Source: Rutpela maculata (lineage: Eukaryota; Arthropoda; Insecta; Coleoptera; Cerambycidae). From it: a DNA stretch of 64,000 nt. Positions 31,867-43,690 of the stretch are shown here, piece after piece (within the stretch, counting starts at the first letter, position 1; every line of letters starts with the position of its first letter). Under the pieces are notes generated by a model. That model saw only the letters and a list, made by a program, of their open reading frames with translations, did no database searches and was not told the origin of the DNA. A program made the translations under genes and the position numbers. The stretch covers positions 92,733,688 through 92,797,687 of the forward strand of contig OW386287.2 of NCBI GenBank assembly GCA_936432065.2, given 5' to 3'.

Positions 31867-31884
31867 ACGGCTGCACAAAAACCA

Positions 31885-34310
31885 AATGACGGTACTCATG
31901 GAGGATGTCAGGACTACAAGGGAAGCTGTAGTTTTGGGCGACTTCAATGCCAAAGCCCCAGAATGGGGAGCACCTTTGCAAGATACCAGAGGTAAAATCC
32001 TGACAGAATGGATGGCGATGCTAGATCTGGTGGTCCACAACACGAGTCAGAAGAACTACAAGGTCCCATATTGACGTAACCTGCTCATCTCAGAGCATGG
32101 CAAGGTATGTAAGAAACTGGAGAGTCCTTAAGGAGGAATCTTTGAGTGATCATCTTCACATATTTTTCGAGGTCGCTGTAAACGCTCCGGAAATGAGGGT
32201 CTCATTTAAACCCAAGGTCATTATAGACAAGTATACGTTCAATAGACCCATCACGACACAGGCCCATGGCCTCCGGGAAAATGACATTGATGTCGAGACT
32301 TGCACAAACATCATCAAAGAAGCCTACAGAAAAAGTTATCCTTCAAGAAATGGGATACCCGAAAACAAACCATATTTGTGGAATGAGCTCATTGACAATA
32401 AAAGACAGGAGTGCGCGGCGGCCAGGAGAGACTTGCCTCATACAAAGCGAAGAAGAAAGAACTGCAAAAATTCATCAGGAATGCTAAACGCAAATCTTGG
32501 GATAATCTATGCAGGAGGTTAGACGAGGACATCTGGGGAGATGGGTATCGTATTGTAAGGAAAACAGTTACGGGAGCATCACTGCCTTCCGCCATCACAA
32601 CGGAATTCAAGGAAGAAATACTTGAGGCTCTCTTCCCAACGGTGGAAAATGCTTGGGCAAATGATTATGAGGCGACAGCACCCTCTGGAAGAACTTAAAA
32701 TAGCTGTGGATAGAATCAAAACCGGCACCGCCCCCGGACCTGATAAAATTCCTCCAGAAGCGATAAAGGAACTTGCAACATCCCACCCCAGCTGGTGCTA
32801 ACAATATTAAACAGACTTCTGAGGAAACATTCCTTCCCAATAACGTGGAAGAAAGCAAGAATTACTCTGCTGTGGAAACCAGGCAAACCAAAGGAGAGCA
32901 CATCGTCCTACCGACCAATATGTCTAATTGACATCATGGGAAAATTATACGAGACACTAATAAGAAACAGGCTGATCGCTGAAATTGATGGCGGATTGAG
33001 TCTGTCGGAGAATCAATTTGGCTTTCACAAGGAGAGATCAACCATTCTCGCGGTGGAGAAAATGCTGCAGACAAAAAGACTCTCAGCAGAAAAATATTGC
33101 CTAATGGTAACACTAGACATCGGAAATGCGTTTAATAGCGCGACCTGGAGCATGATTATAGAGGAACTGGAGATGAGGCAAGTTTCTGGCTACCTAATAA
33201 ATGTAATAAGCAGTTATTTTCAAGACAGGAAGATACACATGGACAAACTACAAAAGACACTAACACCAGAGGTACCACAAGGTTCTGTACTGGGGCCAAC
33301 TTTGTGGAACATCCTATATGATGGAATAAACCTACCCCAGAACACCACGATGGTGGCGTTCGCAGACGACTTAGCAGTGCTGGTAACAGCCAGCGACCTG
33401 TCTACCCGTTCAGATGCAATGAGGGGCTAAGGCGAATAGATGTATGACTGAGACACCAAAATCTGGATCTAGCACCGGAAAAAACTGAGGCGATCTTCCT
33501 AAAAGGACGTCCTAAAAACGTCGCTTTAATAATAAACTTGGAGATGAGAGGATAACACATCGAACCCAAGACGAGTCTCAAATACCTTGGGGTGGTCCTA
33601 GACTGGCAGGGAACGTTTGGTGAACATATTAAATATGCTTGCAAGAAAACAAACGATCGGGTTGCGGCACTGAATAGGATCATGCCAAACATCGGCGGCC
33701 CTTCTAGCAGGAAGAGAGCACTTCTGTTCAGCGTGGTTCACTCGGTGAGGCTGTACGCGGCCCCTATCTGGGGAGCGGGACTTCGGATAAGGACGTACGC
33801 TGGATTGCTAGTGAGCACCCAAAGAAAAGCTCTGCTAAGGGTTATTAGCGCATACAAAACCGTATCGGTGGCAGCTGCTCAAGTAATATCTGGGACGCCC
33901 CCCATACATTTGCTTGTAGCAAAACGTGAATATATTTTTTAGAAGAGAAAAGAGCGGATCATAGCTGCAGAAAAAGAGGCGCGGAATATCATAACCAAAT
34001 GGGAAAGGGAATAGGAGAGAACCACTGAAGTGGCACAGTGGACGAAACGGTTGATTCCTAATATCGACAAATTGGTGCGATGTAAGCACAGAACCACTGA
34101 ATATTTCCTAACTCAGGCGTTGACGAACCATGGGACCTTCGGAAATTATCTCAAAAGAATAGGGAAAAGAAACGAGGACACTTGTAATTACTGCCGGGAG
34201 CCTGATACGGCGGAGAACACTCTTTTTCACTGTCCCAGATGGGAAGTGAAAAGATTACATGTACAAATTAAACTGGGGCTTCAGCTAACACCGGACAACA
34301 TGACATAACA
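31885..34310 (+). pseudogene. R1-like LINE A ORF2, rest of endonuclease, RT and finger
   Basis: 31885-32074 MTVLMEDV..AVVLGDFNAKAPEWG (the catalytic GDFNAKxPEWG box of R1-type endonucleases). 32097-32200 YVRNWRVLKEESLSDHLHIF (SDH box). A linker follows (32411-32698). Then RT: PDKIPPEAIKE (32740), 32795-33430 with YRPICLIDIMGKLYETLIRN, ENQFGFHKERST, TLDIGNAFNSATW, VPQGSVLGPTLWNILYDG and catalytic VAFADDLAVLV. 33592-33942 holds MVLDWQGTFGEHIKYACKKT, and 34030-34308 the finger CNYCREPDTAENTLFHC. At least six frame breaks. No RNase H. Positions from about 33230 onward are present again in inverted order to 40003. Confidence 0.8.
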
Positions 34311-34779
34311 GATAAAGAAGATAACTGGAAATTAACACACCGATGGATCCGCGAAGTAATGGAAGCGAAGGAAAAGAATGATCGTGAACGTCATGGGTAA
34401 ATGAATTTACCCAGATCACGGAAAATATTAATCGAACACCAAAGACAAACTTTACTCCAACCGACGAATGCCAGATATGGTGGTACCGGGAGGAATATCT
34501 ATGATTGAGAAAAGGGGAGGGGTTCAAGTCCAGCACTACCTGACGCGTTAGACACTAAGCGCAAGTGCTCATGACGAGTTTCCCCTTTAAGGTAATTCGT
34601 CATATTCAGTGGCCTTTTATTTATCTTCTAAATAGAGGATATACATAGAGGATGTGATATTTATATGCCAGACTCCCCGATGATTCGTCATTTTCCGAAA
34701 ATTTGGTGATGAGTTGGTGTATTCAATTAATCAATATTACATGATTATCCAGTTCATATATTGTACAAACTCAGGTAAC

Positions 34780-36357
34780 AACCACATCTGATCCTCCGCT
34801 CCTCCCAGAAACAAAAGGAGGACGGTTATCTTAACATCAAAGGGAAGCTAAGGACAGCCACTAATGGGTGTAGAACAGATAATCTCTACCCGATCCACTA
34901 TAACAAAACAAATGAAAGTATTAGAAACAAATTCAGCAAATAGAGAATAGAATTATATAGATGAAAACAAACATGAGTAGGCCGGCACTAGACCTACTCT
35001 ATAAAATTGAGAAATAGACATCGCATCAGTATCGGAGCCAAATATTAATATGGTCAGCAAGCGGTCATGAATAAACGATAATAATAGGGACGTAGCTACT
35101 GGAATCCAAAATGTAGAAATGAGAGTCCAAAAAAGCAGAGAAGAGAGGGCTTCATATGGGAAGAACTGAGCGATATAATATGCCTGTACATTATATATTC
35201 TCCCCAAACAGAAACCATGAGCACTCTCTTGAGGTGCTAAGAGAGCTAGGAGCATAAGTACACAATAAAGAGGACCTTAATAAATCAAGAGCATGGAACT
35301 CTGCTCGGGAGGATCAAAAGGACACAGAGTTCGTAGTACTACAGGGGAAACAGAAGAAACGACAACTTTTTTTTAGAAGAGAAAACATGTCCTATATCGA
35401 CATAATATTCAACACTGAAGACAAGGACAACTGGTTGGCTGAATAGCAGGTGCAGGATTAGGAGAATTTCAGCGACCACCAGCATATTATCTGTAAAGTT
35501 CAAATATCAAACAGGGACACACCGGCAACACTAAACATTCCTAAATACTAAAATATTAACGGCGAGAAAATAGACAAGTGTATGCAGGCCTTTGGGGCCC
35601 AAGTTAGCTTTACACGTATAGGATGACAAATACAAAGTAGAAACTTGCATCGAGATGCTACAGAACGCATACAACAAGATATACCCCAAAAAGGAGTAGT
35701 TAAGTGCACAAAAAGACGAACAGCATACTGATAAACGGAGGAGAAGAGAATGGCTGCATAGAAAGAGAGCCATGATGCGACACAAGAAAGATAATACAAG
35801 GCAAGAGACAAAAGTGAAAGCAGAAGAGGACTATAAACAAGCTAGAAAACTCAAAAAATATATCAGGGCAGTAAAAGGTTTTTGGAGACAATTATGCAAA
35901 AAAGTGGACCACGACCTATGAGAGAATGAATAAAAAATAGTTAGTAAAAAACTAAGAAGAACGTTAACAACCGAAATGAATCTTGAGGGCAAATTAGACC
36001 TAGTACAGAGTCTATTCCTATGACATGAGAACGAATGACACTGACAGAAAGCAAATCCTCGAAATTCACACCGTAATAAGATAGCAACACATAACCCCTG
36101 AAAGTGAAAGCAGCTCCTGAACTGTACTGTTTTACAGCCGAGCTGATGAATAAACTACTAATACAAGGCATCTTCCCGCAATCGTGGAAAAAAACAAGAC
36201 TTGTCCTCATAGAAAAAGAACCGATGATCTAAAACATAAACACTCCTACAGATTTCTGTGCCTCAGCGGTTTCGAAACAGGCGCTGGCATTCAAACAACA
36301 TTTAGTGACACTAGAAAGAGTACAAAGAAAAGTTATACTACATCTATGCAGAGGCTA
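34780..36357 (+). pseudogene. R1-like LINE B ORF2, endonuclease to RT C-terminus (heavily decayed)
   Basis: Readable islands on + in changing frames: MSRPALDLLYKIEK (34974), SEPNINMVSKR-type block (35025-35060), an equivalent of DFNAKSRAWNS (35275-35310), TYIDIIFNTEDKDNW (35394), FSDHQHIICK (35470), ELMNKLLIQGIFPQSWKKTR (36140-36200) with LVLIEKEP, and ERVQRKVILHLCRGY (36310-36355). These are the R1 blocks in order with an internal loss of most of the RT palm. The last codons are cut by the foldback insertion at 36358 and resume at 40053, where GGC-TAC-CGT-ACT restores G-Y-R-T. Confidence 0.62.
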
Positions 36358-36922
36358 CTAGTCTAGGTGCCCGCGTACAAAAATGCAATTTACACATATC
36401 CTCGTATAACTTCTTGTACGGCATAATTGCGCCTAGTCTATCACTTTTTTCCTGTGCGAAAATTTTCGTAAACGCGGCGTTCCTCCTCGGCATGAAAAAG
36501 ACGATTTCCACACGTCGGACTGGAAAATCGGCAAAATATATTTTGTCCGACAATTCGAAAATTGGATTCTACATATTTTTATTAAGCAATCTTGAAAACA
36601 TCAGCTGGTTATCAATAAATGTTTTAAAGTTATGTTATGTTATGTTAACGTTCCAAAATTTTTGTCGGACAGTTTGTAGAAATATATAGAATATATATGT
36701 AGAATCCAATTCTCAAATTGTCCGACAAAATATATTTGCCGATTTTCCAGTACGACGCCGACGTGTGGAAATCGTCTTTTTCATGCCGAGGAGTAACGCC
36801 GCGTTTATGAAAATTTTCGCAGAGGAAAAAAGTGATAGACTAGGCGCAATTATGCCGTACAAGAAGTTATACGAGGATATGTATAAATTGCATTTTTGTA
36901 CGCGGGCACCTAGACTAGTAGC
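36358..36922. mobile_element. foldback element, TAGTCTAGGTGC family, copy 2 (565 bp)
   Basis: Perfect-looking ends as in copy 1 (6211-9011) and about 260-bp arms: TACACATATCCTCGTATAAC, TTGTACGGCATAATTGCGCC, ACTTTTTTCCTGTGCGAAAA, ACGATTTCCACACGTCGGAC and ATATATTTTGTCCGACAATT, all mirrored in the right half. The loop near 36610-36690 has a short GTTAT repeat. No coding function. It forms the centre of the giant palindrome. Confidence 0.8.
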
Positions 36923-39900
36923 CTCTGCATAGATGTGGTATAACTTTTCTTTGTACTCTTTCTAGTGTCACTAAATGTTATTTGAATGCCAGCGCCTATT
37001 TCGAAACCGCTGAGGCACAGAAATCTGTAGGAGTGTTTATGTTTTACGTCGTCGGTTCTTTTTCTATGAGGACAAGTCTTGTTTTTTTCCACGATTGCGG
37101 GAAGGTGCCTTGTATTAGTAATTTATTCATCAGCTCGGCTGTAAAACAGTACGGTTCAGGAGATGCTTTCACTTTCAGGGGTTATGTGTTGCTATCTTAT
37201 TACGGTGTGAATTTCGAGGATTTGCTTTCTGTCAGTGTCATTCGTTCTCATGTCATAGGAATAGTCTCTGTACTAGGTCTAATTTGCCCTTACGATTCAT
37301 TTCGGTTGTTAAGGTTCTTCTTAGTTTTTTAGTAACTATTTTTTATTCATTGTCCCATAGGTCATGGTCCACTTTTTTGCATAATTGTCTCCAAAACCTT
37401 TTACTGCCCTGATATATTTTTTGAGTTTTCTAGCTTGTTTATAGTCCTCTTCTGCTTTCACTTTTGTCTCTTGCCTTGTATTATCTTTCTTGTGCCGCAT
37501 CATGGCTCTCTTTCTATGCAGGCATTCTCTTCTCCTCCGTTTATCAGTATGCTGTTCGTCTCTTCGTGCACTTAGCTACTCCCTTTTTGGGGTATATCTT
37601 GTTGTATGCGTTCTGTAGCATCTCGATGCAAGTTTTTACTTTGTATTTGTCATCCTCTACGTGTAAAGCTAATTTGGGCCCCAAAGGCCTGCATACACTT
37701 GTCTATTTTCTCGCCGTTAATATTTCAGTATTTAGGAATGTTTAGTGTTGCCGGTGTGTCCCTATTTGATATTTGAACTTTACAGATAATATTTACCAAT
37801 TGTCCTTGTCTTCAGTGCTGAATATTATGTCGATATAGGACACGTTTTCTCTTCTGAAAAAAGGTTGTCGTTTCCTCTGTTTCCACTGTAGTACTACGAA
37901 CTCTGTGTCCTTTTGATCCTCCCGAGCAGACTTCCATGCCCTTGATTTATTAAGGTCCTCTTTTTTGTGTACTTATGCTCCTAGCTCTCTTAGCACCTCA
38001 AGAGAGTGCTCATGGTTTCTGTTTGGGGAGAATATATAGTGTACAGGCATATTATATCGCTCAGATCTTCCCATATGAAGCCCTCTCTTCTCTACTTTTT
38101 TGGACTCTCATTTCTACATTTTGGATTCCAGTACCTACGTCCCTATTATTATCGTTTATTCATGACCGCTTGCTGACCATATTAATATTTGGCTCCGATA
38201 CTGGTGCGATGTCTATTTCTCAATTTTATAGAGTAGGTCTAGTGCCGGCCTACTCATGTTTGGTTTCATCTATATAATTCTATTCTCTATTTGCTGAATT
38301 TGTTTCTAATACTTTCATTTGTTTTGTTATATAGGATCGGGTAGAGATTATCTGTTCTACACCCATTAGTGGCTGTCCTTAGCTTCCCTTTAATGTTGAG
38401 ATAACCGTTCTCCTTTTGTTTCTGGGAGGAGAGGAGGGTCAGATGTGGTTGTTACCTGAGTTGGTACAATATATTGACTGGATAATTATGTAATATTGAT
38501 TAATTGAATACACCAACTCATCACCAAATTTTCGGAAAATGACGAATCATCGGGGAGTCTGGCATATAAATATCACATCCTCTATGTATATCCTCTATAT
38601 AGAAAATAAATAAAAGGCCACTGAATATGACGAATTACCTTAGAGGGGAAACTTGTCATGAGCACCTGCGCTTAGTGTCTAACGCGTCAGGTAGTGCTGG
38701 ACTTGAACCATTCCCTTTTTCTCAATCATAGATATTCCTCCCTCTCTGGCATTCGTCGGTTGGAATAAAGTTTGTCTTTGGTGTTCGATTTAATATTTTC
38801 CGTGATCTGGGTAAATCCATTTACCCATGACGTTCACGATCATCCTTTTCCTTCGCTTCCATTACTTCGCGGATCCATTGATGTGTTAATTTCCAGTTAT
38901 CTTCTTTATCTGTTATGTCATGTTGTCCGGTGTTAGCTGAAGCCTCAGTTTAATTTGTACATGCAATCTTTTCACTTCCCATCTGGGACAGTGAAAGAGA
39001 GTGTGCTCCGCCGTATCAGGCTCCCGGCAGTAATTACAAGTGTCCTCCTTTCTTTTCCCGATTCTTTTGAGATAATTTCCGAAGGTCCCATGGTTCATCA
39101 ACGCCTGAGTTAGGAAATATTCAGTGGTTCTGATCTTACATCGCACCAATTTGTCGATATTAGGAATCAACCGTTTCGTCCACTGTGCCAGTTCAGTGGT
39201 TCGCTCCTATTCCCTTTCCCATTTGGTTATGATATTCCGTGCCTCTTTTTCTGCAGCAATGTCCCGCTCTTTTCTCTTCTAAAAAATATATTCACGTTCT
39301 GCTACAAGCAAATGTATGGGGGGCGTCCCAGATATTACTTGAGCAGCTGCCACCGATACGGTTTTGTATGCGCTAATAACCCTTAGCAGAGCTTTTCTTT
39401 GGGTGCTCACCAGCAATCCAGCCTACGTCTTTACCCGAAGTCCCCCTCTCCAGATGAGGTCGCATACAGCCTCACCGAGTGAACCACGCTGGACAGAAGT
39501 GCTCTCTTCCTGCTAGAAGGGCCGCCGATGTTTGGCATGATCCTATTCAGTGCCGCAACCCGATCGTTTGCTTTCTTGCAAGCATATTTAATATGTTCAC
39601 CGAACGTTCCCTGCCAGTCTAGGACCATCCCAAGGTATTTGAGACTCCTCTTGGGTTCGATGTGTTGTCCTCTCATCTCCAAGTTTATTCTTGAAGCGAC
39701 GTTTTTAGGACGTCCCTTTAGGAAGATCGCCTCAGTTTTTTCCGGTGCTAGATCCAGATTTTGGTGTCTCAGCCATACATCTCTTCGCCTTAGCCCCTCA
39801 TTGCATCCGAACTCTAGGGTCGACAGGTCGCTGGCTGTTACCAGCACTGTTAAGTCGTCTGCGAACGCCACCATCGTAGTGTTCTGGGGTAGGTCTATTC

Positions 39901-40003
39901 TAAGTACTCCATCATATAGGATGTTCCACAAAGTTGGCCCCAGTGCAGAACCTTGTGGAACCTCTGCTGTTAGTGTCTTTTGTAGTTTGTCCATGTGTAT
40001 CTT
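36923..40003 (-). repeat. inverted 3.1-kb copy of 33230-36357 (LINE A 3' half plus LINE B)
   Basis: The - strand repeats the + strand of the left arm in full order. For LINE A it holds HMDKLQKTLTAEVPQGSALG, VAFADDLTVLV, YLGMVLDWQGTFGEHIKYAC (39431-40042) and the finger CNYCREPDTAEHTLFHC (38913-39170). LINE B pieces follow toward 36923. In the finger block 5 of about 84 residues differ between arms, suggesting roughly 96-97 percent DNA identity. This arm preserves longer frames than the left arm (an uninterrupted stretch covers VPQGSALG to RLYATSS). The junction with the foldback end is at GTCCATGTGTATCTT|ACGAGG (40003/40004). Confidence 0.8.
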
Positions 40004-40052
40004 ACGAGGATATGTATAAATTGCATTTTTGTACGCGGGCACCTAGACTATA

Positions 40053-40420
40053 CCGTACTACATAGAACTACGGTATTACGATAGAAGCGCTATGGTGTTA
40101 AAACTTTTTCTGCTAGAGGAAGAGCGGGCTTGCAAGGAAGAGGAGAAGCATGTACACAGGCAAGAGTAAATCTTCTACATGGACGGGAAAGAAGATGTAT
40201 ACATCAGAGCATCGGAAATGCGGAACGGACGAAACAGTGGATACCGGATTTCAGACAATGGCATAATAGGAAACACGGGAAGACGGACTACAATCTTACT
40301 CAGCTGTTAGTCCGACACGGCTGCCTCAAGGTATTCTTTAAGATATTTGAATTTACTCCGGACGACCTATGTCAGTACTGTGAACAAGTCGACTCGCCAG
40401 AATAATATTTTTTCAGCAAT
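40053..40420 (+). pseudogene. R1-like LINE B ORF2, C-terminal finger
   Basis: Continues LINE B after the insertion. RTKQWIPDFRQWHNRKHGKT, DYNLTQLLVRHGC and DDLCQYCEQVDSPE (ORF at 40130-40405), the R1-type C-terminal region with the first half of the CxxC..H..C finger, then a frameshift. The 3' UTR should follow in 40420-40600. Confidence 0.65.
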
Positions 40421-40599
40421 CGTTGGAGTAGTATCAGGGTGAGAACAATTCTAGTAGTGGGTGAGCTGAACGCAGATAATATAATAGGCAAAATACTAAG
40501 AGACAACAACACATTATAGCTTGGTGAGTTACTATAAAAAAAATAGGGAAGATAAAACAACGATGTTTAACTTATACTATATGAAAATTAATACAAAAT

Positions 40600-41690
40600 T
40601 TATTCAAGAAATTTACAAAACTTTACTATGGGGTGACCAAAGATATTATTTTAGGCAATTAAGTGCACCTCAAAAATAAACCAGGTCTCGACTAGCTATT
40701 ATATTAGGAGACGAGAGCGTGGATTAGGGTTTTTGTTAATGAGACAATTAGTAGCTGAAATTAATTATTAAAGTCGTATTGGTTACAAAAGGTGTGAATA
40801 ACAAAAAGACTGGGCGCTAGGCTAAGGTAAACCGAAAGGAACATAAAGTTAACAAAACACAATAACCAATAGCTAAAGAAAATGCAAATATATGTAACAA
40901 TATCGATTTAAAAATACATATACTATTTCCGCTACCATGGCCTATCACCGACGCCAGGAGACGAGCTACCCCCAACCTGGAAATTATGGTAGTTTATAAA
41001 ATATTTACATTATAGACTAGCACTCAAAGAAAATAATAAGTGAATTCAACCAAAAAGAGCTTATGAAATCGCGCCTATCTAGTTTCATAGTCAAATCAAC
41101 CAGAAAAGAATAGTCGAACAAATTTTGTCACCATACAATTTTTATTGTCATTTTGAACATGAAATTTAGTTGGTTAAGTAAGTAATCATTACAATTACAA
41201 TCATTATAGTTCAATTCGACAATAGTTAAAAATAAAATATACTGTTATCTAGTTTAATTTGACAGAATTCAACAAAATAATAGTCAGATGACAAAAACAA
41301 TAGCCCCATTCATCTATTTTTTAAGTTAATGTTTGCTTGTTGTACGACAACTTTTTATTAATTATAATAACAATCACCTTTTGCTTAAAAATACCATCAA
41401 TATAATTTAGTTTAACAAAATTAACGATATTGTTAGTTAGCTATTTTTTTTTTTTTTTTTGTTGAATTTACCCATACTATTTCTTTGTGTGAGGTTAGTT
41501 CTAGGGTAGTGCTCATGTAAACTGACTAAAAAAGAGAATAAAAACTAGTGGAAGCATTATACTCTGCCGATTTACTGAGTTTTTTTATATAATTGTTACA
41601 CATTCTGTAGGATACTCTCCGCAGTTCTCTTGTAAATAATGTTAGTTTTTGGATATTCTAAATTTTGTGATACCAACTTTGTTGTGAAAA
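40600..41690. other. no gene recognised
   Basis: AT-rich intronic sequence without recognisable motifs. A 16-nt T-run lies near 41445. Confidence 0.45.
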
Positions 41691-41702
41691 AAAAAATGAA
41701 AA

Positions 41703-41756
41703 AAAACACCCCGTCAAGAATTCGAACACAAGACCTTTGGATTGCCAGACAACAAC
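41703..41756 (-). repeat. tRNA-like 3' half (tRNA pseudogene or SINE fragment)
   Basis: On the - strand TGTGTTCGAATTCTTGACGG resembles a TpsiC arm with B box (GGTTCGAxTCC), preceded by a CTTTGG..variable-loop-like stretch. On the + strand the same DNA produces the peptide SRIRTQDLWIA, the well-known by-product of tRNA-derived sequence. No A box or 5' half is visible. It is too incomplete for a tRNA gene. Confidence 0.4.
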
Positions 41757-41759
41757 AAC

Positions 41760-42640
41760 ATCAACAAACAAAATTTATCATATATTATATGGTACATGAA
41801 TATGCCTCATCGGATCCCGATCAAGAGCCAGTCCGACAACCACGGCGCGTAGCGTGGGGCTGGGCGGGGCGGGTCCAGTTCGGCTTAACGATACTTAAGT
41901 TATTATTAGTAACTCCTGTCTGCCGCAGGCAGACTTAAAAACTAAATTAATATTAGGAAATGTACCCACATGGGTCTAAAGACTAGTTGAAACACAATAA
42001 CACTATAAAACTATACTTACTGGGTAACGCACTCTGAAATTTTGATTGCTGATACGGGAAAACAGAATTAGATGAAAAAACCTGTTCGAGCAAATGACGT
42101 CCTTGTGGTCTGACCGTCGCGTCGTCAAGGAAGTTTGGGTTTATAGTTATTTATAGTTTATGTTATCGGCCTAGAGGGAATTTAGAAAGACAAAAAGAGG
42201 ACAAAAGAACAAACAGGATAAAAGAACAAAATTATACAAACATAAAGAGGGTGAAGAAAAAAGGTTGGAAAAATAAAGGGTAGAGTAAATGTAAGTTTTC
42301 GTAGAAGGAAGTGTGACTAAGGAAGTTGTCGGAAGATAGGCAACGCCTGGTATGGTAGGATGTGTCGAATATCGAAAGTATTGCGTTATGCTGTCTGATT
42401 CGGGTAATGGCCAGACAAAACTTTGGCCATCTCACCATCATACATCTCTACAAAAACTGAATCTGTAGTATATATCATTCGAGTATTATATTTCAACGAA
42501 TTAGATATATTATTATGAAATATATATATTAGTAAATTGTATAAACAAAAAAAATTATAGAGAATAAAATTTCGCAAGATTTCTATTTAAGTACAAATGA
42601 CAAAAATTAAGAAAATATATATATTTTTAATTTAAATGAC
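41760..42640. other. unassigned region with a GC-rich patch
   Basis: 41840-41890 is unusually GC-rich (GGCGCGTAGCGTGGGGCTGG). A purine-rich tract lies at 42190-42290 and a GGCCAGACAAAACTTTGGCC hairpin at 42409-42428. No coding pattern was recognised. Confidence 0.35.
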
Positions 42641-42714
42641 TAATAACTTTTTTATTTACTAATTGATTTTTTCATTACAATCGGACTTTTCTTTCTTAAG
42701 TTATCGTGCTTACA

Positions 42715-42890
42715 AGAAACGTGACGGACGGACGGACGGACAGACGGACATTTTGAAAGTTGTTCAGAATTCGTTCACTAACATAATGATATGAAATTTT
42801 TTTCTCTACGAGCGATATTTACTGATTTAGAAATGTGCAAATACAATATACTCTTCGTTTTTGCGAAGAGTATAATAAATAGCCAGTTAA
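42715..42890. repeat. GACG-repeat-bearing dispersed sequence
   Basis: ACGGACGGACGGACGGACAG is followed by a perfect ATACTCTTCG..TTTT..CGAAGAGTAT hairpin near 42849-42871. It has the same style as the CTGTCTG-bearing dispersed elements, probably the end of another element. No second copy in the window. Confidence 0.4.
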
Positions 42891-43690
42891 CCAGTTATGT
42901 ACTAATACTGAAAACGCAGGTATGTTGACCGGATCATGAAAAAATTACAAAGATTTATCTACGATATAGTTTGTAATGAAAAGGTAAAGGTAAAATATAG
43001 AACACATAGTAGACTAGTTCACAAGTTCAAGCAGTGTTAATGCTTGATAAAGCTCGTAAAACTATGAGTGGGGCTCATTGGATTCGGAATGACGTCTAAA
43101 AAAATGTTCCAAATTTTCAAACCCACACATAAACAATTGCAAAAGTTATAAACAAATGAAGATTGAAAAAATAACGAGTTTTGTTTTTGTAAATAACTCG
43201 AAAACTATTAGTATTTAAGAAATTTTAAAGAAAGATTCTTAAAGAGAAAGAAATTTCCAATAAAAAAGTCCCGACTCCCGAAACTCTATCTCCATTATTA
43301 ATAATAATTTTAATTTAATGTTGAAAATAGAGCTCCGCGCGGTGAACACTAAGCCGTTACGATGCTCTGAAACCGGCAGTAATAAGTGAAAATACTTTTT
43401 TATGTTATTAAATATTAATTTAAAAATTTTTAAAAATTATGGTATTATTTAGACACTTAATATCCCGTTGTAAAAAAAAAATTTCACCGATTTTTCATAA
43501 AATGAGCCTATTGCTAATTAACAAATTTTTTTTAGAGTTTGCGTTTATATTTCAAGTCGGATAATTGTTAAACAAAAGCAACTAAAATTATTTCGCTTCG
43601 TGTAGACCCTATGTCAACTATACTTTATGGGATTATGACATTGCAATGTTTTTAATTGTTATAGTCTATTAGTTATTAATTATTTAAGGT

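Larger units (their letters stand above)
29002..31884. other. composite insertion inside LINE A
   Basis: Between PTEEYE and MTVLMEDV of LINE A. Left to right: a 112-bp hairpin (29002-29113), a 5'-truncated CR1-like LINE on the - strand (29114-30350), a foldback element plus an extra arm (30475-31614), and a run of short perfect hairpins (31790-31866). The outermost sequences share CACGGCCG / CGGCCGTG, suggesting one host element that received the others, but no clean target duplication was found. Confidence 0.5.
26340..34600 (+). mobile_element. R1-like LINE A, both ORFs present but decayed, split by a 2.9-kb insert
   Basis: 5' UTR, ORF1 with three zinc knuckles (26862-28692), ORF2 starting at 28701, endonuclease interrupted at about 29001 and resumed at about 31885, RT, terminal CCHC finger (to about 34310), then a 3' region without coding sense. 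No RNase H. Endonuclease plus RT plus finger without RNase H is the R1-clade layout. Both the missing target duplication and the 3' end (somewhere 34540-34780) remain unresolved because a second R1-like piece follows. Confidence 0.72.
36358..40052. mobile_element. 3.7-kb foldback-bounded insertion in LINE B (TSD TAC) carrying an inverted copy of its left flank
   Basis: Left end TAGTCTAGGTGCCCGCG and right end CGCGGGCACCTAGACTA, flanked by TAC on both sides (36355-36357 and 40053-40055). It consists of a complete 565-bp foldback unit (36358-36922), an inverted copy of flanking LINE DNA (36923-40003), and a 49-bp fragment of the foldback end (40004-40052). With everything between the two TACs removed LINE B reads through. 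This is strong evidence that the whole 3.7 kb arrived or grew as one unit. Confidence 0.72.

Noticed and set aside
35531..38277. Several hydrophobic open frames on the - strand of the left palindrome arm and the + strand of the right arm
   Set aside because: They are antisense shadows of the R1-like LINE B; the sense strand carries the recognisable RT and endonuclease motifs.
41703..41756. Complete tRNA gene
   Set aside because: Only a TpsiC-arm-like half is present; A box, D arm and acceptor pairing are not visible.
42010..42200. Possible - strand first exon with a CCAGTAAGTAT donor
   Set aside because: No recognisable peptide, no partner exon, and stops in the upstream frames. The donor match alone is not enough.
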